A DNA stretch of 64,000 bases from Epiperipatus broadwayi (GCA_028023455.1 JAQFVV010000002.1:30141725-30205724), one strand, 5' to 3'. Counted from the first letter of the stretch, positions 43,850-55,085 are shown. Notes: generated from the letters alone by a model not told the origin. Translations and numbers: made by a program.

Positions 43850-44990
43850 TTTGCTGGCTAGAATTTAACAAAAATAATAATAGAAGGGTACGCTGACATG
43901 GAGGGCTAGTGGCAAACACCGGGCGTTTGCCGGTCTCCTCCGTCTAACCATTCGCTCACTACTTATAACAACTAAAATGCTGCCGAGAAGAGACCGCCGT
44001 TACAGAACCAGATCTGCCTGGAGATTCGAAGTAGAATGTTAAAGGGATGAATACCGACTAAAATATGGAATTAGAAAGGAAACAAACCCACGTCAAAAGA
44101 CTATAAACTCTCACTCCATTCACTGGAACGTCTGGAAAAGCGAGCAACCATCTCTGCAAAAGAAGGGAAGGTTTTCCCCCGATGGTTGACCCGACATTGG
44201 AAAAAATCATACCTAGGTAACTATTAATACATGCATGTCAGAATTAATTTGAAATAAGAAATCAGTCAGAACTAAATTATTAAAAAGTTGCGCAACACTT
44301 CGGACAGTTATCATTAAAAGAACTTATGATTGTAATCTATTAATGTATGAGAAGGTAACAATTGAGTTACGATAATTTATTTAATGTTTCATTTGAATTA
44401 TATTCTTTATTGTATATTTATGTATTTATTATGTTAGTGTGTGGATATATATATGTGTTTTAGGATTTTATTATGCATTAGAATTAGCGAATTGCAAATT
44501 AAATTTTATTTATAAAAGGAAGTACTTAGTCATTTGCGTTTTCTTTTCTCTACCAAGCGAATAACTACTTAGAGTGAATTAAAATTAGATCAGTGAGCTA
44601 ACAAGTTGATTAATTGAGGAATAAAATAAAGTAAGCTAAATGGATAAATAAATCCAGTCTGTATTGTAAATAGAGTAAAGGAAGGAAGGGCTATAATTTA
44701 TATTCCTGCTGTACCGTGATAATTCCGGGAAATTTTATAAATATTCCAGGCGCTGGGCAGAACTAATTATTCGATACAAATAATTTGCCCAGCAGAGAAG
44801 AAGCGTTTAATTGGGAAATATAATGCTGGGATGATATTTTATTATGTCAGTGTTCAATTAAGAATATATACTCGATTTTAGGGTGTATATTGGCTTCTTG
44901 CTTGTGGTAATCATCATCATCGGTGGTTAACCGGTCGATCACATAATTAAGTGCGGCTGGGGTCTTTAACCGCGCGGCGGTGGTGTTACA
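43850..44990. other. GC-shifted cargo of the family F unit, unidentified
   Basis: Composition is clearly less AT-rich than the surroundings in 43890-44230 and 44690-44990. One frame from 43978 starts MLPRRDRRYRTRSAW and is interrupted after about 22 codons, then reopens; I recognise no domain. A hairpin pairs CTGGGCA (44752) with TGCCCAG (about 44790), and GGTTAACCGG lies near 44925. It may be part of another mobile element captured between the arms. Confidence 0.4.
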
Positions 44991-45092
44991 ATATGGATGT
45001 CTGAAAATTTCAGATTTTCTATTTAATAGGTAACTAACTATTAGATAAATATTAGGGCTTGAACTGGTATTTTTAAATCTAAGAGCTGAATG

Positions 45093-45125
45093 TCCTAGCA
45101 CTAGCTGATGACAGCCAGAGCTAGA
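45093..45125 (+). ncRNA. Hammerhead-like core, family F unit right arm
   Basis: CTGATGA, C, AGC, loop CAGA, GCT, A, GAAAC, CG, GTC. Stem III ACCGGT is self-complementary. The 10.1-11.1 position is a C-A mismatch, and stem I is weak (CTAG against TGAG), so activity is doubtful. Confidence 0.45.
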
Positions 45126-45190
45126 AACCGGTCTGAGTATAGGAATATACAGGAAAACTTGTTAAAAGCTATTAGTATGCTCATTATATA

Positions 45191-45360
45191 ATATTTCGAT
45201 TCTCTAGTGTTGATTTTGGGGATGTGATTGGGAAATATAATCTCTTTTTGGGTTCAATTCTATCCATCCTAATTTGCTGTATATATAATTCCATGAAAAT
45301 TGTACCAAGTAGTTATATTTAAAGGCAGTCCCTTCAGGTTACAGTACAAAAATGGCATAT
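45191..45360. repeat. Segment J, copy 1, right part
   Basis: CTAGTGTTGATTTTG and AGTTATATTTAAAGG with CAGGTTAC correspond to 54648 and 55036-55070 in copy 2. The site where copy 2 holds a family H element is uninterrupted here (about 45311). Confidence 0.65.
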
Positions 45361-46439
45361 TAAATTTTTTACCGTGAATTCAGGACAAAAATTGCTTCCT
45401 AAGATGTGCTCGATAATATATGAAATAAGAGTATATCCTGAGATAATTAAATTTTAGTGGATATATAAATTTAAAAAAACCTTTTTTTTTTAAATACGTT
45501 GGTTTTATTAGGTATACTACAAAAACTCGAGCTGAGTCAAGCCACTATGAAAATATATTTTTAAACCAAACATATATATCGTAACTTAATAGTACTGATT
45601 TAACTTTCGGCGACTTCTCGCCAAAATCTAACAACACCAGGAATAGACTGAATATATAGTTTATAAAATATGCAAATTTTGCAACAAGAAATGTAAATTA
45701 TAAAAGTCAGATGTTCCATTTTTTTTGACAAAGACGCAGGACTTCTTCCTGTTAATTGAATTCGGATCTCTTGCAATAACCCATGCCTCCTTGAACTTTC
45801 TCTTACGATCATCCCTTTCTGTGCAGATGGTCTTAATAATAGAAGGGGGAAAACATGAGTCCTATAGCAAGCTTGTGATCCAGGAAAATTGACTTATATT
45901 CTGGTCTTGTTTTGCCTTTTTATAAAATTTAGAAGCTTAGGGCAATTCTCGTAGATCTGTTAGCTTAGACTTCCTAGTATGCCACTCTCCACACTAGAAA
46001 TGGGCATGAAATTTTATAAACTATTTGAGGAGCATGTTTGAGTGGAGTTCTGTCTTTAGTATTGCTCAGAAGATAGAGGGCGGTGTTTTAAATGCTATTT
46101 GAGCATTGTTTGAGCAAATTTTCTGAAGATTTGTTGATATAATAGAAATATATGGGAGGCTAATCCATGGCTTGGGTGGAATATTGTTAGCGGCTTTGTT
46201 AATGTTCGTATAAATTTTTTTTTACTATTTTTATTAATATTGATACATTAATGGTAATGCAATATGTATGTAGCCAAATAATATATGTAAAGTTTATTAA
46301 AGTAAATGCTATGATATATGAAAACAGTAGCATTTGGAATGAAATATGAGGTTGACACTTGAATTAATTAAAAGTAGTAGTTAGTGATCAATTACATTGT
46401 GGGCATATAGGAGTTGAGAAAGTTGAGTATGTAAAAGAG
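45361..46439. other. No supported gene
   Basis: Mixed AT-rich DNA. A 70-codon minus-strand frame at 45600-45812 has no recognisable domain. Confidence 0.4.
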
Positions 46440-46765
46440 CAAACATTCTCAAATCATAACAATGTGTATGGTAAGATTTAAAAATCGTTATTTTTTTCTT
46501 TGTTATTTTCTCTTCATTCTTAAATTTTATTGGTTGAGAAGTTTTAAAAAATATTTTATCCTCTATAGCTTTTTCCAAATATTATTAATTTTCTTTAATT
46601 CACACTTTTCATTTAGTAACGATTTACTAAAATAATAAAATAACGATTTTAAATCTCACCACACACATTCTTATGATTTGAGAAAGAAACTCTGAGGAAA
46701 ATACTTGTTGTACTGAAATGTCAGCTATTTAAATAGCTATTATATTTTTATTACTTGGAAGTTCC
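46440..46765. mobile_element. Family C fold-back unit, copy 2
   Basis: AAATCATAACAATGTGTATG (left) answers CACACACATTCTTATGATTT (right) around a centre near 46590. The left arm stops short of its core, so only the right arm has one (46689-46727). The duplicated GGTAAGATTTAAAAATCG also appears in the 3.9 kb unit. Confidence 0.65.
46689..46727 (+). ncRNA. Hammerhead-like core, family C copy 2
   Basis: ACT, CTGAGGA (46692-46698), AATAC, loop, GTACT, GAAAT (46715-46719), GTC, AGC. Core boxes and the GTC triplet are present; C15.2 has become T; stem II has a mismatch and an extra A. Confidence 0.45.
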
Positions 46766-46919
46766 CAGGAGGCGTAAGCTTGTGGTTAAGACCTGTAGAG
46801 GTCCCTATCTTCGCATTTTTCAGATGCATATTCCTGAGGTTACAGCCTTAGTAAATATTATTTATCCATATTAGAATTAATATACATATATTAGATAAAT
46901 ACCAGATTAATAAAAAAAG

Positions 46920-48420
46920 AAATGGAAGAAAATTCAATCAGACAAAACAGTGATGCAAGAAGCAGAACAGCCAACAGAATTGCGTCTGGAATAAATAAAA
47001 GTTAAACCTGTTGAAGCAACACCAACCATTCATAGTTGATATGAAAATGTTGTATGATTTAATCAGAGAAAACCAATAGGAAGTGGAAAAATTATACAAA
47101 AAGTGCACAGAAAAATTGTGAACGATTTAATGAAACACTACAAAATGAAATGCATAAAAAGTTCAATGAGTGACAACAAAAAAAATGGTGTTAAGTTTGA
47201 GGGAAATCAATAAATGATTAGACAAGTTCATGAACAAATAAGAGAATAGAATAAGATTATGATAGAAACATTATCTGAAAATTGGGAGGATAGATTTAGT
47301 CAACTGAACAAGAAGTAAGAAGAGTATAATGAAAAGATAGTAAGATATCCATGTGATAGAGAATAGGAAATCAGTAAATGAGATGCAAGAAAATAAAGGT
47401 AACTACAAAGTTAAATGATTTAAAAATTGGTTGTGAAAAAGCAATATGCAAGAGTCAGCAAGAGAATAGAGAACAGATAAAGAAAATTAAAGCAGATATT
47501 ACAATATATCTTATTAAATAAAATGGTGGAAAGTGAAAGGTACAGCGTAGATTGTGATCTGAAGAAGACTGCGAGGAACAATTGAAACTGTTATTATATT
47601 AATAAAAATTAATTGCTTAAAGATGTAAGAAGACTGTGATTATTTAAGAAGATATATTGTTGTATATAAATAAGCAAAGAAGAAGATGGAAGAAGTATAT
47701 ATAGAATTATATAGAATATAAAGCAGATATTATATAAAGACTTGGTAAAATAGAAGCAGAGCTACGAAGGATAAAAGAAGCGATGAAGGACAGGAAGATG
47801 AGAATCCTAGAATTAGACAGTCAAAGATGATTATAAGGAAAATAAAGAAATAGAATATGAAATGACAGAGCTTAAATGTAGTACTTTTGGCGGTCAGCCC
47901 CAGTATAAAACAATTTTTTTTAAAAATTGGGAGTTTTTAAAAGTCACACAGGTGAAGCACTCATAGAATATATATATAATTTTAGAAAGATATTTTAAGT
48001 TAAATTTGATGTCCGAAAAATATGTTAGCCATTACATATAATCACTTACAGAGTCATGCTCTGGCATGATGGAATTCTCTATTTGACAAACCAAAGAGAT
48101 GTAAGGAAATCTTGGTAAGTAACTTCTAGACAGATGAGAGACAAGAGGTTGTTTAATAACAGGTAATGCAGGAAAAATTTAATGGAAGTGAAGCTATTCT
48201 ATTTTTTAGAAGGCAATAGCCAAATTAAGAACTCTAGATGCTTGCACAATGATGGAGAGTTAGATGATTTGAATAGTCCATCATAACTTGCCCTTCAAGA
48301 TTGACCAAATGTAAGTATGAATAAAAAGATCATAGAGTAAGTAGCCAATCTTCTAAATGCACTGGATGCTAATATGCATGGCCAGCCAAATAGGGAGTCT
48401 GAAAAAACTCATGACCAAAC
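46920..48420 (+). pseudogene. Possible decayed Gag-like retroelement coding region
   Basis: Purine-rich DNA whose frames, read past stops, give long charged helices (for example IMIETLSENWEDRFSQLNKK near 47250-47315), then near 48030-48120 HALAWWNSLFDKPKRCKEI, and near 48170-48290 MQEKFNGSEAILFFRRQ and LRTLDACTMME. Coiled-coil sequence followed by an A-L-x-W-W-N-x-L motif and a following helical block is how LTR-retrotransposon Gag proteins are built. Many stops and frame changes; no protease, RT or LTR found. A family B core lies inside it at 47556-47600. Identification is tentative. Confidence 0.33.
47556..47600 (+). ncRNA. Hammerhead-like core, family B, solitary
   Basis: CTGAAGA (47559-47565), A, GACTG, loop, CAATT, GAAAC, T, GTT. 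Core boxes fit, but stem II is broken by two mismatches. No inverted partner was seen. Confidence 0.42.
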
Positions 48421-48850
48421 TTACATCAATGTTCTGAAGTTAGAAAATAATGAACATAGGCAAAATGGAAATAAATTATGAGACTTGAAAAAAGTGTTGG
48501 CCCAGTGGTAATCAAAAGCAAAATAAAAGATCTAGTCCGAACTTGTGGAACTAGAATTTTAAAAAATGTTACGAAGTCTCGAACAGGTGTTTGTTATCTA
48601 TAGTTGGATGTAGCTATGATCCTGCCGTGAAGATGAAAAAGAGAATGATAAATTTTCCTGGTCATCTAAAACAAAATCACTAGCACTATTCAAGAAATAG
48701 CAGGAAAGAGATAAAGATTAAACTTAATTGAATAAAGTCTGAAATGTTTAAAGCCCTGGATATGAGGAGAAAGACAAATGGTTTGTTTTTGAAAAAAAAA
48801 GTGCTATAATCTTTAATATTGATAATTTTAACAATATTACATAAAATATA
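48421..48850. other. No gene seen
   Basis: Purine-rich sequence continuing from the possible Gag relic; no identifiable motif. Confidence 0.35.
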
Positions 48851-49692
48851 TACACCTGGGTCTCGTTTTACACGATAGATAAGTTCCTCAGAAAACACGC
48901 GCAAAAATAGATGTAACTTACCTTGAAAAAGGGGGGATACGGTCTGTGATTTTTCAAAAATCACATAAAAGCAAAGCACCAACATAAAATTACTTTAAAA
49001 TTCGCGCAAAAAAAAAATAAGGAAATAAAATATGACGAATAAAAAATTTCAAATTTGAAAAAAATTGATACAAGACAAACTTTTTTTAACTATAATATTT
49101 AATTTTATTCAAAATAATATATTTTTATGCATAATTTACAGTACAGTAATTTACATTTTTTTTATACACGTTTTAATTATTATCGCTATTTGCCGATAAA
49201 CAGGTTCGTTTGCAAACTGGTAAAAAATCAGATTTTAATTTTTAATTGTCAAATTTAATTGTGCCCACTGCTATTACTCATCTTTTAAAAATAAACTTGT
49301 GGACACTAAATGATTAATAATTGATTGTGTTCTTTTTTAAAAAGCAAAAACAGAATGTGATTTAAAATGCAAAATTAACACGCACAATGTTTGAACAAAT
49401 TTACATTACAATCTTGTAAAATTTAATGTGTGTATACATAAAATGTGGAAATCATGATTTTAATTTCATTACTGCACAAAATCTTACTATTATAAAGCAC
49501 TGAAAATATTGAAATTACTAAGATGAAAGTCAAATTCCAATAATGTGCTATTACTTTCAATATGACGTAAGTGCGTGAAATTTATTATTTAAAGTAATAG
49601 CGCATTATCGGAGTTCGACTTCCGGAGAAACGTGAATTGCGTAACTTCAAAATCGCATTAAATAAATCCGTGTAAAAAGAGACCCAGGTGTA
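48851..49692. mobile_element. pogo/Tigger-like non-autonomous DNA transposon, copy K2
   Basis: Ends CACCTGGGTCTC on both sides (right end reverse-complemented), flanked by TA (48851-48852, 49691-49692). In opposite orientation to copy K1 it shares AAGTTCCTCAGAAAACACGC-type, TAATAGCGCATTATCGG and other internal segments, but is shorter (842 against 1288 bp). A 99-codon minus-strand frame at 48686-48985 crosses its left end and is not coding. Confidence 0.7.
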
Positions 49693-50103
49693 TATATTAA
49701 TTATATGATGATTTTTATTCTATTTCTAGATAACAGGTTAGGAATGCTTTTGAAATATAACTGATTGTAGCAAAAAAAAAAAAAAACAACTGAAAGGTTT
49801 TGCTAAGTGCTATGATCATTTCAAAGATTCATGTGAGTCATAGGTGATTTGTCTTATTGGGTTGATACCTGTGTTAGGTTGGAAAAATATAGATATTCGA
49901 AATGTATGGTGGTGATTCTTAACGAAGTCACAATTCATTTGTTATTGATGGGGGCTCAGTAGAGGTATTATGATTCTATCTGTATATACCAATCAGTGAT
50001 TAGATCTATTTTTTTATTACTAAATATATATTATAAGGCATAGTCCCAGTGTATGTGTGAGAATTGAATATATTCCCTAACTTTTAATATATTCATGATC
50101 AGG

Positions 50104-50435
50104 TATTATATATCAGTATAATATTAATATCATCTATATTCTTTATTACTTTTTACAATGCTTTTTTACAATTCACTATTGATAGTTTTGATCACCCCAG
50201 TAATCTTCTTCAGAACTATAGCAAACACAGTACAAATATACACGAACATGTTCATGTATATTTGTATTCATATATTTGAAAAATGTGTTTGTTATAGTTC
50301 TGAAGAAGATTGCTAGGGCAATCGAAACTGTCAATAGTAACTTGTAAAAAGGCATTGTAAAAAGTAATAAAGAGTATAGATGATATTAATATTATATGGA
50401 TTTGGCAATGCAATAAGAAAGATATTGTATATCAG
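50104..50435. mobile_element. Family B fold-back unit, copy 10, probable 13-bp TSD
   Basis: Arms of about 135 bp are inverted around 50250 (ATATCATCTATATTCTTTATT answers on the right as its complement). TATTATATATCAG (50104-50116) and TATTGTATATCAG (50423-50435) flank it with one difference. The plus-strand core (50297-50337) is intact except for the extra A; the minus-strand core has AAAAC for GAAAC. Confidence 0.72.
50297..50337 (+). ncRNA. Hammerhead-like core, family B copy 10, covaried stem
   Basis: CTGAAGA (50300-50306), A, GATTG, loop CTAGGG, CAATC, GAAAC (50324-50328), T, GTC. Stem II is a perfect 5-bp helix in which one C-G pair of other family B copies is replaced by T-A on both strands. 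Confidence 0.55.
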
Positions 50436-50589
50436 CTTTGTATCTAGCAGATGGTTCAACTGGTGAACTACTAATGTGCCAGGGGCCAGGCAACTGCATA
50501 AATTGAATGAGTTAGCAATTATTGATCACAATTTTTTATGTAGAGCCTACACCTATAATCAAAAAGAAAATGTGTGAACAAAATCTCAC

Positions 50590-50728
50590 AAAATAAGATA
50601 CGGAATTTTGTCAAGCGTTGTTAGCCGAGAAGTCATTGCACCTGCCTTGCAAGCAAGTAGTTGGTTGCAGACGGGTGTGGGTTCGCGTCCCGGCCAATGC
50701 TATGACGTATGGAAAATAAGATATGGAA
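50590..50728 (+). mobile_element. tRNA-derived SINE, copy 4, 16-bp TSD
   Basis: A box TAGCCGAGAAG and B box GGTTCGCGTCC flank an anticodon-like arm with CTTGCAA. AAAATAAGATACGGAA (50590-50605) and AAAATAAGATATGGAA (50713-50728) form the TSD, with one difference. This is the only plus-strand copy in the window. Confidence 0.8.
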
Positions 50729-52586
50729 AGAGTAGAATGAGAATTAAAATATTTGTTTTTATTATCTCATTTTTTTAATGGGGGAGGGGGGTATGTATTG
50801 CTGGAAATAGAAGCTGAAAAGGATGGTCAGCCAACAGTACATAGATAATGTAGTAGTCTATAATGGGTTATTCAAAGTTGATTTAAAATTAATAATAATA
50901 ATTGGTTAAAGAGACTGCAATTATTAAGTATTATTTTTTTTGAATGCGCATGTACATGTGTGCATAGGTGAGATATATAAAAGTATCTTGCTTGGATTAA
51001 AGAAATAAATTAATCATAACTAAAACTCTTTATTAAAATGAATGCCAGTCAAAGAATTTGATCCAGGTGTTTTAATAGAAACAAAAGAGATTGAAATATT
51101 TGATTTAAAAAAAAGTTAACCTGATTACATTTATAGATAACATAAACAACAACAAATCTGGTAGTGAAAGTAATTAAAAGATAAGAAAATAAAATCAGTA
51201 ATCTATTGTGTACTGTAACGATACATAGATATGTCGTTACATTAATTTAAAATAAAAACTTACAAGTTCGCAAATAAGAGTAAAAAACTAAACGCTAAAA
51301 TTAAAAATGTTTGTTATACGTATATACATTTGCACAGATGCTAAACTTTAAAAATATTTTTTTTCATAAACAAAAAAAAAAAAAAAGTATTTGAACGTAT
51401 TTTTTTTAATAAAAAGATACAAGATTGAAATATAAAAATATTTTAATAAGAAAATAACGTAAGTTAAAATAAAAACAGGTATTAATTAATTCCTGTAATC
51501 TATAAATGGAAATGAATGTTTATTAATTATCTAAAAGCTGTTTAATTAAAAAGTCAGATGAAAAGTTAGATAAGAGAAGAAAGAGATTTTAGCTTGACCA
51601 ATGGAAGCAAATAAAGGCCCGGACCATAACGAAAAAACAGAACAGTGATGTTTTTGTTCATGGAATCCATAGGAGGACTATAAAAAGAAAAAATATTGAG
51701 TTCCAGTGAGTTTTTCCAACTTGATTTGATGACAACGTAAGACCACTTGCCGTTCTCTCTCATTTTTGTTTGTTAAAAAAAAAATAAAATGAAAAGATGT
51801 GATACCAGAATGGAACCAGTAATCTACCTCCAGAACATTTTCTTCCAATGGAGACGCGTGGGAATTGCCAACAGTAACCTGGACTCTTATACTGTAAGCT
51901 ATATTGACATGAACTCTAAATTAAAAAAAAAAAATAATAACTAAGAACTTTCGTTCCAGCTTATGAACTTCTATCTGACTTTTAAGTTTTTAAATCAAAT
52001 TAATAATGTTTAATTTTATATGTTTCCCGATTGATAAACATCATTTCCATTTTTTTTTCCTTATTGTAAAGATTATTTAAATGTATGAAATTTAAGTTGT
52101 TTATAGAGCTTGCATGGATTCGTTTAGGTTAATTATATTTTGGTTTTCATATTTGATCAAAATATATAGACATTCGATAAATAATGATACCTTACCGTGA
52201 GTATCTAAAATGTATTTATTCGGATGTCTTTTAAGTTATTGGTGAAATGAAGTATCTTATGGTGAATACTATTGGGTTATTATAAGTTTCCCTCTGCGAT
52301 TGTCGGTATCAATAATTTTGTATTTTGATCGTTTATGTTTATTTTGAAATGTTTTTGACCGTGGAATCTATGTAATCGATCTATACCAACATTTTTAAAC
52401 AAATCTGTGCAACGTATCTAAATGTTAAAAAGTAAGTCGGGGTGAATGGCTATATAGTTTTGTAAAGTTGTATTAAGGGAGGGTAATCTTAGGTTATTCA
52501 TTTCGTAGTTGAATTGGTTCAATGGATTGGATATATTTGTGTAATTAGTAGATGTAGTATGAGGTCTGCTACGGGCAGGATTATAG
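50729..52586. other. No supported gene
   Basis: AT-rich up to about 51780, then somewhat more balanced. The short minus-strand frames at 51566-51763 and 52418-52600 have no domain that I recognise. Confidence 0.4.
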
Positions 52587-52919
52587 ATATATCCACACAC
52601 CCTCTGTTTGCCTATGGATGGGTTTGTAAGTCGGCAGAAGACCGCAGTCCATTCCTATGGAGTTTTTAGTTTATTGATCTACTTGCCAACAGATGGTCAC
52701 ATTCCTGTTGGTGGAGAGTCAATATCTTCTCTATTTCTACTTATTGTTCAGATGTACATTCCTGACAATATAGTATTTTGTGTTGTCGTATCATGCTACA
52801 TTGAATACATGAATGTATCAGATGGATTGGCGCCAGTTGATTGCGAAATTTGTTGCCTAAGGTTAAATCAGGGAAGAATATTTTCCTTTCAAATGCAGAC
52901 CTATGTAGTCCATTAATAC
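52587..52919 (+). other. 110-codon open frame, unrecognised
   Basis: Open from after the stop at 52584 to the stop at 52917-52919, in a patch with more GC than average. No internal motif, transmembrane pattern or splice context convinces me, and the only early Met is not in a good context. It could be a decayed element or chance. Confidence 0.2.
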
Positions 52920-53329
52920 TCGACCCTCTAAATAAATAGTAAACTCATTATTTGAAATCTACTTAAATTTAGAATTAAAGATCAATATAAAATTATAAAC
53001 AAATTTATTCCTCAAAATTTAAATATTATTTTATATGTGTGTAAATAAATATTTTTATATGTTAATTTCTGGCAGTGGCTTTTACTCTTTTATATTTAAG
53101 ATATAAAATTTATAGATTTTTATCTCTGCGTCTCCGCTGAGCTAGTGACTTGGGCTAACGATCGGAATATTTAAATAAAGTGGAATCTTAACAGCGCGTA
53201 TCTGCCTACTTTATAAATTTTTCTAGGCTCAAATGCCTAGATGGCGCCCTTGGTAGTGCAGTGCGATGCGATCTCCCACTTCATTTCGATCGTTATAGTA
53301 CTTTTAATTAAAAGCAGAAGTTGTAAAAA
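52920..53329. other. No gene seen
   Basis: AT-rich to 53120, then mixed. Nothing recognised before segment J begins. Confidence 0.4.
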
Positions 53330-53388
53330 GAAAAATATGGAAGAATTCTTAAAAACAATAAAAGAAGGAGGCGACACATTCTTTAATG

Positions 53389-53702
53389 TTAGACTGGGTA
53401 TGAACAATGAGGATTGCCAATTCCTCAACAAGCTTTGTGATAAATGCTTAGCCAGAGCTAGCACTTAAAATATCTCTGTCAGGACCCCCCCCCCCAACCC
53501 CTGACCATGGTTTCGGGCTTTGGCACTCCTCAGAGAGGTGCCGGGGGGGGTTTCCTGACAGATATTTTAAGTGCTGGCTCTGGCTAAGCATTTATCACAA
53601 AGCTTGTTGAGGAATTGGCAATCCTCGTTGTTTATAACTTACAAGCTTAAGAGATAGGGTCATGTGATCTATGACTCTTATTTTGACTATTTTTAGACTG
53701 GG
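53389..53702. mobile_element. Family E fold-back unit, copy 3, 10-bp TSD
   Basis: TTAGACTGGG flanks the insert at 53389-53398 and 53693-53702; segment J copy 1 (about 42029) reads straight through. Arms ATTGCCAATTCCTCAACAAG (left) and CTTGTTGAGGAATTGGCAAT (right) are inverted. One core lies near the centre on the minus strand, flanked by C and G homopolymers (53486-53496, 53543-53550). Insert length 294 bp. Confidence 0.78.
53498..53538 (-). ncRNA. Hammerhead ribozyme candidate, family E copy 3
   Basis: Minus strand: CCTCT, CTGAGGA, GTGC, loop CAAA, GCCC, GAAAC, CATG, GTC, AGGGG. Stem I pairs with one G-U; stem II has one mismatch (T-C) against the 7.07 kb copy; stem III is AC/GT. Core bases and GTC are intact. 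Confidence 0.65.
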
Positions 53703-54735
53703 AATCATTAAAAAAAAAAACAAAAAAAACCAGTCTACCTCTAATTATTGGAAAAAAGCAGGGGGTAAAAAATTGTCCATGGAGACAATATTAAATTCAG
53801 GAGAAACTTTTTGTTTTGTGAACTATAAATATGGTTGACATATACATCGCTGTGTTGGAAAGAAATGGATTTATTAAATATAAATTGTCACTAGCCGAAG
53901 TGGAAACTTTTGATTTATGGATCATTATTTGTTGATAAAGCCACAGATAATGCATTGTTGAGTAATTTAAATGTGTACCTGCTCACCATAATTATGTAAT
54001 CACCTGAGTACTGCATGAATTTGACTTTTAAATGCCATGGCAAATAGGATGAATTACCACTAATGTATACCTATGAAGAATGTGTGCCCCTATCATGGTT
54101 GGAAACTGAACACTTAAATTGTACAAATGTGAAGGATAAGATATCACAGGATTTATCCCATACTGCTCAGTAATGGAAGTTATAAATATATATTCCATAG
54201 TAAGACAGTCCCTTTTAATAAAAGAAAGTAGAAGAGGTCTTAATAAGTCTGTGTAATGCATTTATTGTATTTTAATTTATTTCTTTTATATTGGTAGTTA
54301 CGTTATTTGTAATTAAGTGAAATTACTCTAAAATAATTATTTTTACTTTGCTTGTGTAAGTTAATTGTATCTTGTAAAGTAAATTATTAGTTTATAAAAT
54401 TCACTTGGTCTGCCATTTTATATCGCAGCTTTCATTTCCAATGTTCACACTAACACTTATCGGTTCCATGTTTATTAAAAAAAAATTAAATTAGAAAGAA
54501 TGCTTAACCACTGAGCAAAACCCAAATTTTTCCATTTCTCAATTGAATGAATAGTACCCTAATAAAAGTTGCAAACATATGTCTTTCCATGTAAAACAAA
54601 TTTTCTCTGAATGGTGGTAAATCCTATTTCGAACCCCTAGTGTTGATTTTGTGGAGATGATTAGGTCACATAATCCATTCATAGGTTCAATCATCTTCAT
54701 TCTTATCTACTTTTATATAACTCTAAGAAAATTAC

Positions 54736-55040
54736 ATCAATTAGTTAGTAATATATATTAAGGCTATAACTTAAGACTATGAGCCTAAATGCGACAGTAG
54801 GGACCGCTACAAATTTTAACACAAGATTAACTAGTTTAAAAGACAAGAGCGACCACTTTTATTTTCATCCTACTTTCTAATTTTATAGGTGAATTTAAAG
54901 CATTTTGATTTGAGAGCGTGAAGCTATTAACTACTTCACTGATTAAGTCCAAAATTTCTATACAAGCTAACATACGTGAAATCTTTCGATTTACAGCGAG
55001 TCAGTGTGAAGCTCTTATAATTAGAAATCAATTAGTTAGT
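54736..55040 (-). repeat. Family H element, copy 3, 14-bp TSD
   Basis: Insert 54750-55026 (277 bp) between exact ATCAATTAGTTAGT copies (54736-54749, 55027-55040). Contains AATCTTTCGATTTACAGCGA and TATACAAGCTAACAT, matched in copies 1 and 2. Segment J copy 1 lacks it. Confidence 0.75.
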
Positions 55041-55085
55041 TATATTTAAAGGTAATCCCGTCAGGTTACCAGTACAATATACTAT

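Larger units (their letters stand above)
43066..45190. mobile_element. Family F unit with 1.65-kb cargo inserted in segment J
   Basis: The left arm (43066-43330) and right arm (44985-45190) are inverted: TTAGATAAATATTAGGGCTTG on the right answers CAAGCCCCAGCATTTATCTAA on the left, at most 20 bases compared at a time. Cores: minus at about 43165-43215 (CTGATTA, AGC/GCT, GAAAC; G8 changed) and plus at 45093-45125 (CTGATGA, AGC-CAGA-GCT, GAAAC, CG, GTC). Segment J resumes at about 45195. Topology equals that of the PLE at 32-35 kb, but the interior shows no RT or endonuclease motif. Confidence 0.6.
53330..55085. repeat. Segment J, copy 2 (with family E and H insertions)
   Basis: Diverged copy of 41940-43065 plus 45191-45360. 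Relative to copy 1 it has gained a family E unit (53399-53692) and a family H element (54750-55026) but lacks the 2.1-kb family F unit. The 77-codon minus-strand frame at 54028-54261 is partly matched in copy 1, though frame breaks differ. Confidence 0.7.
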
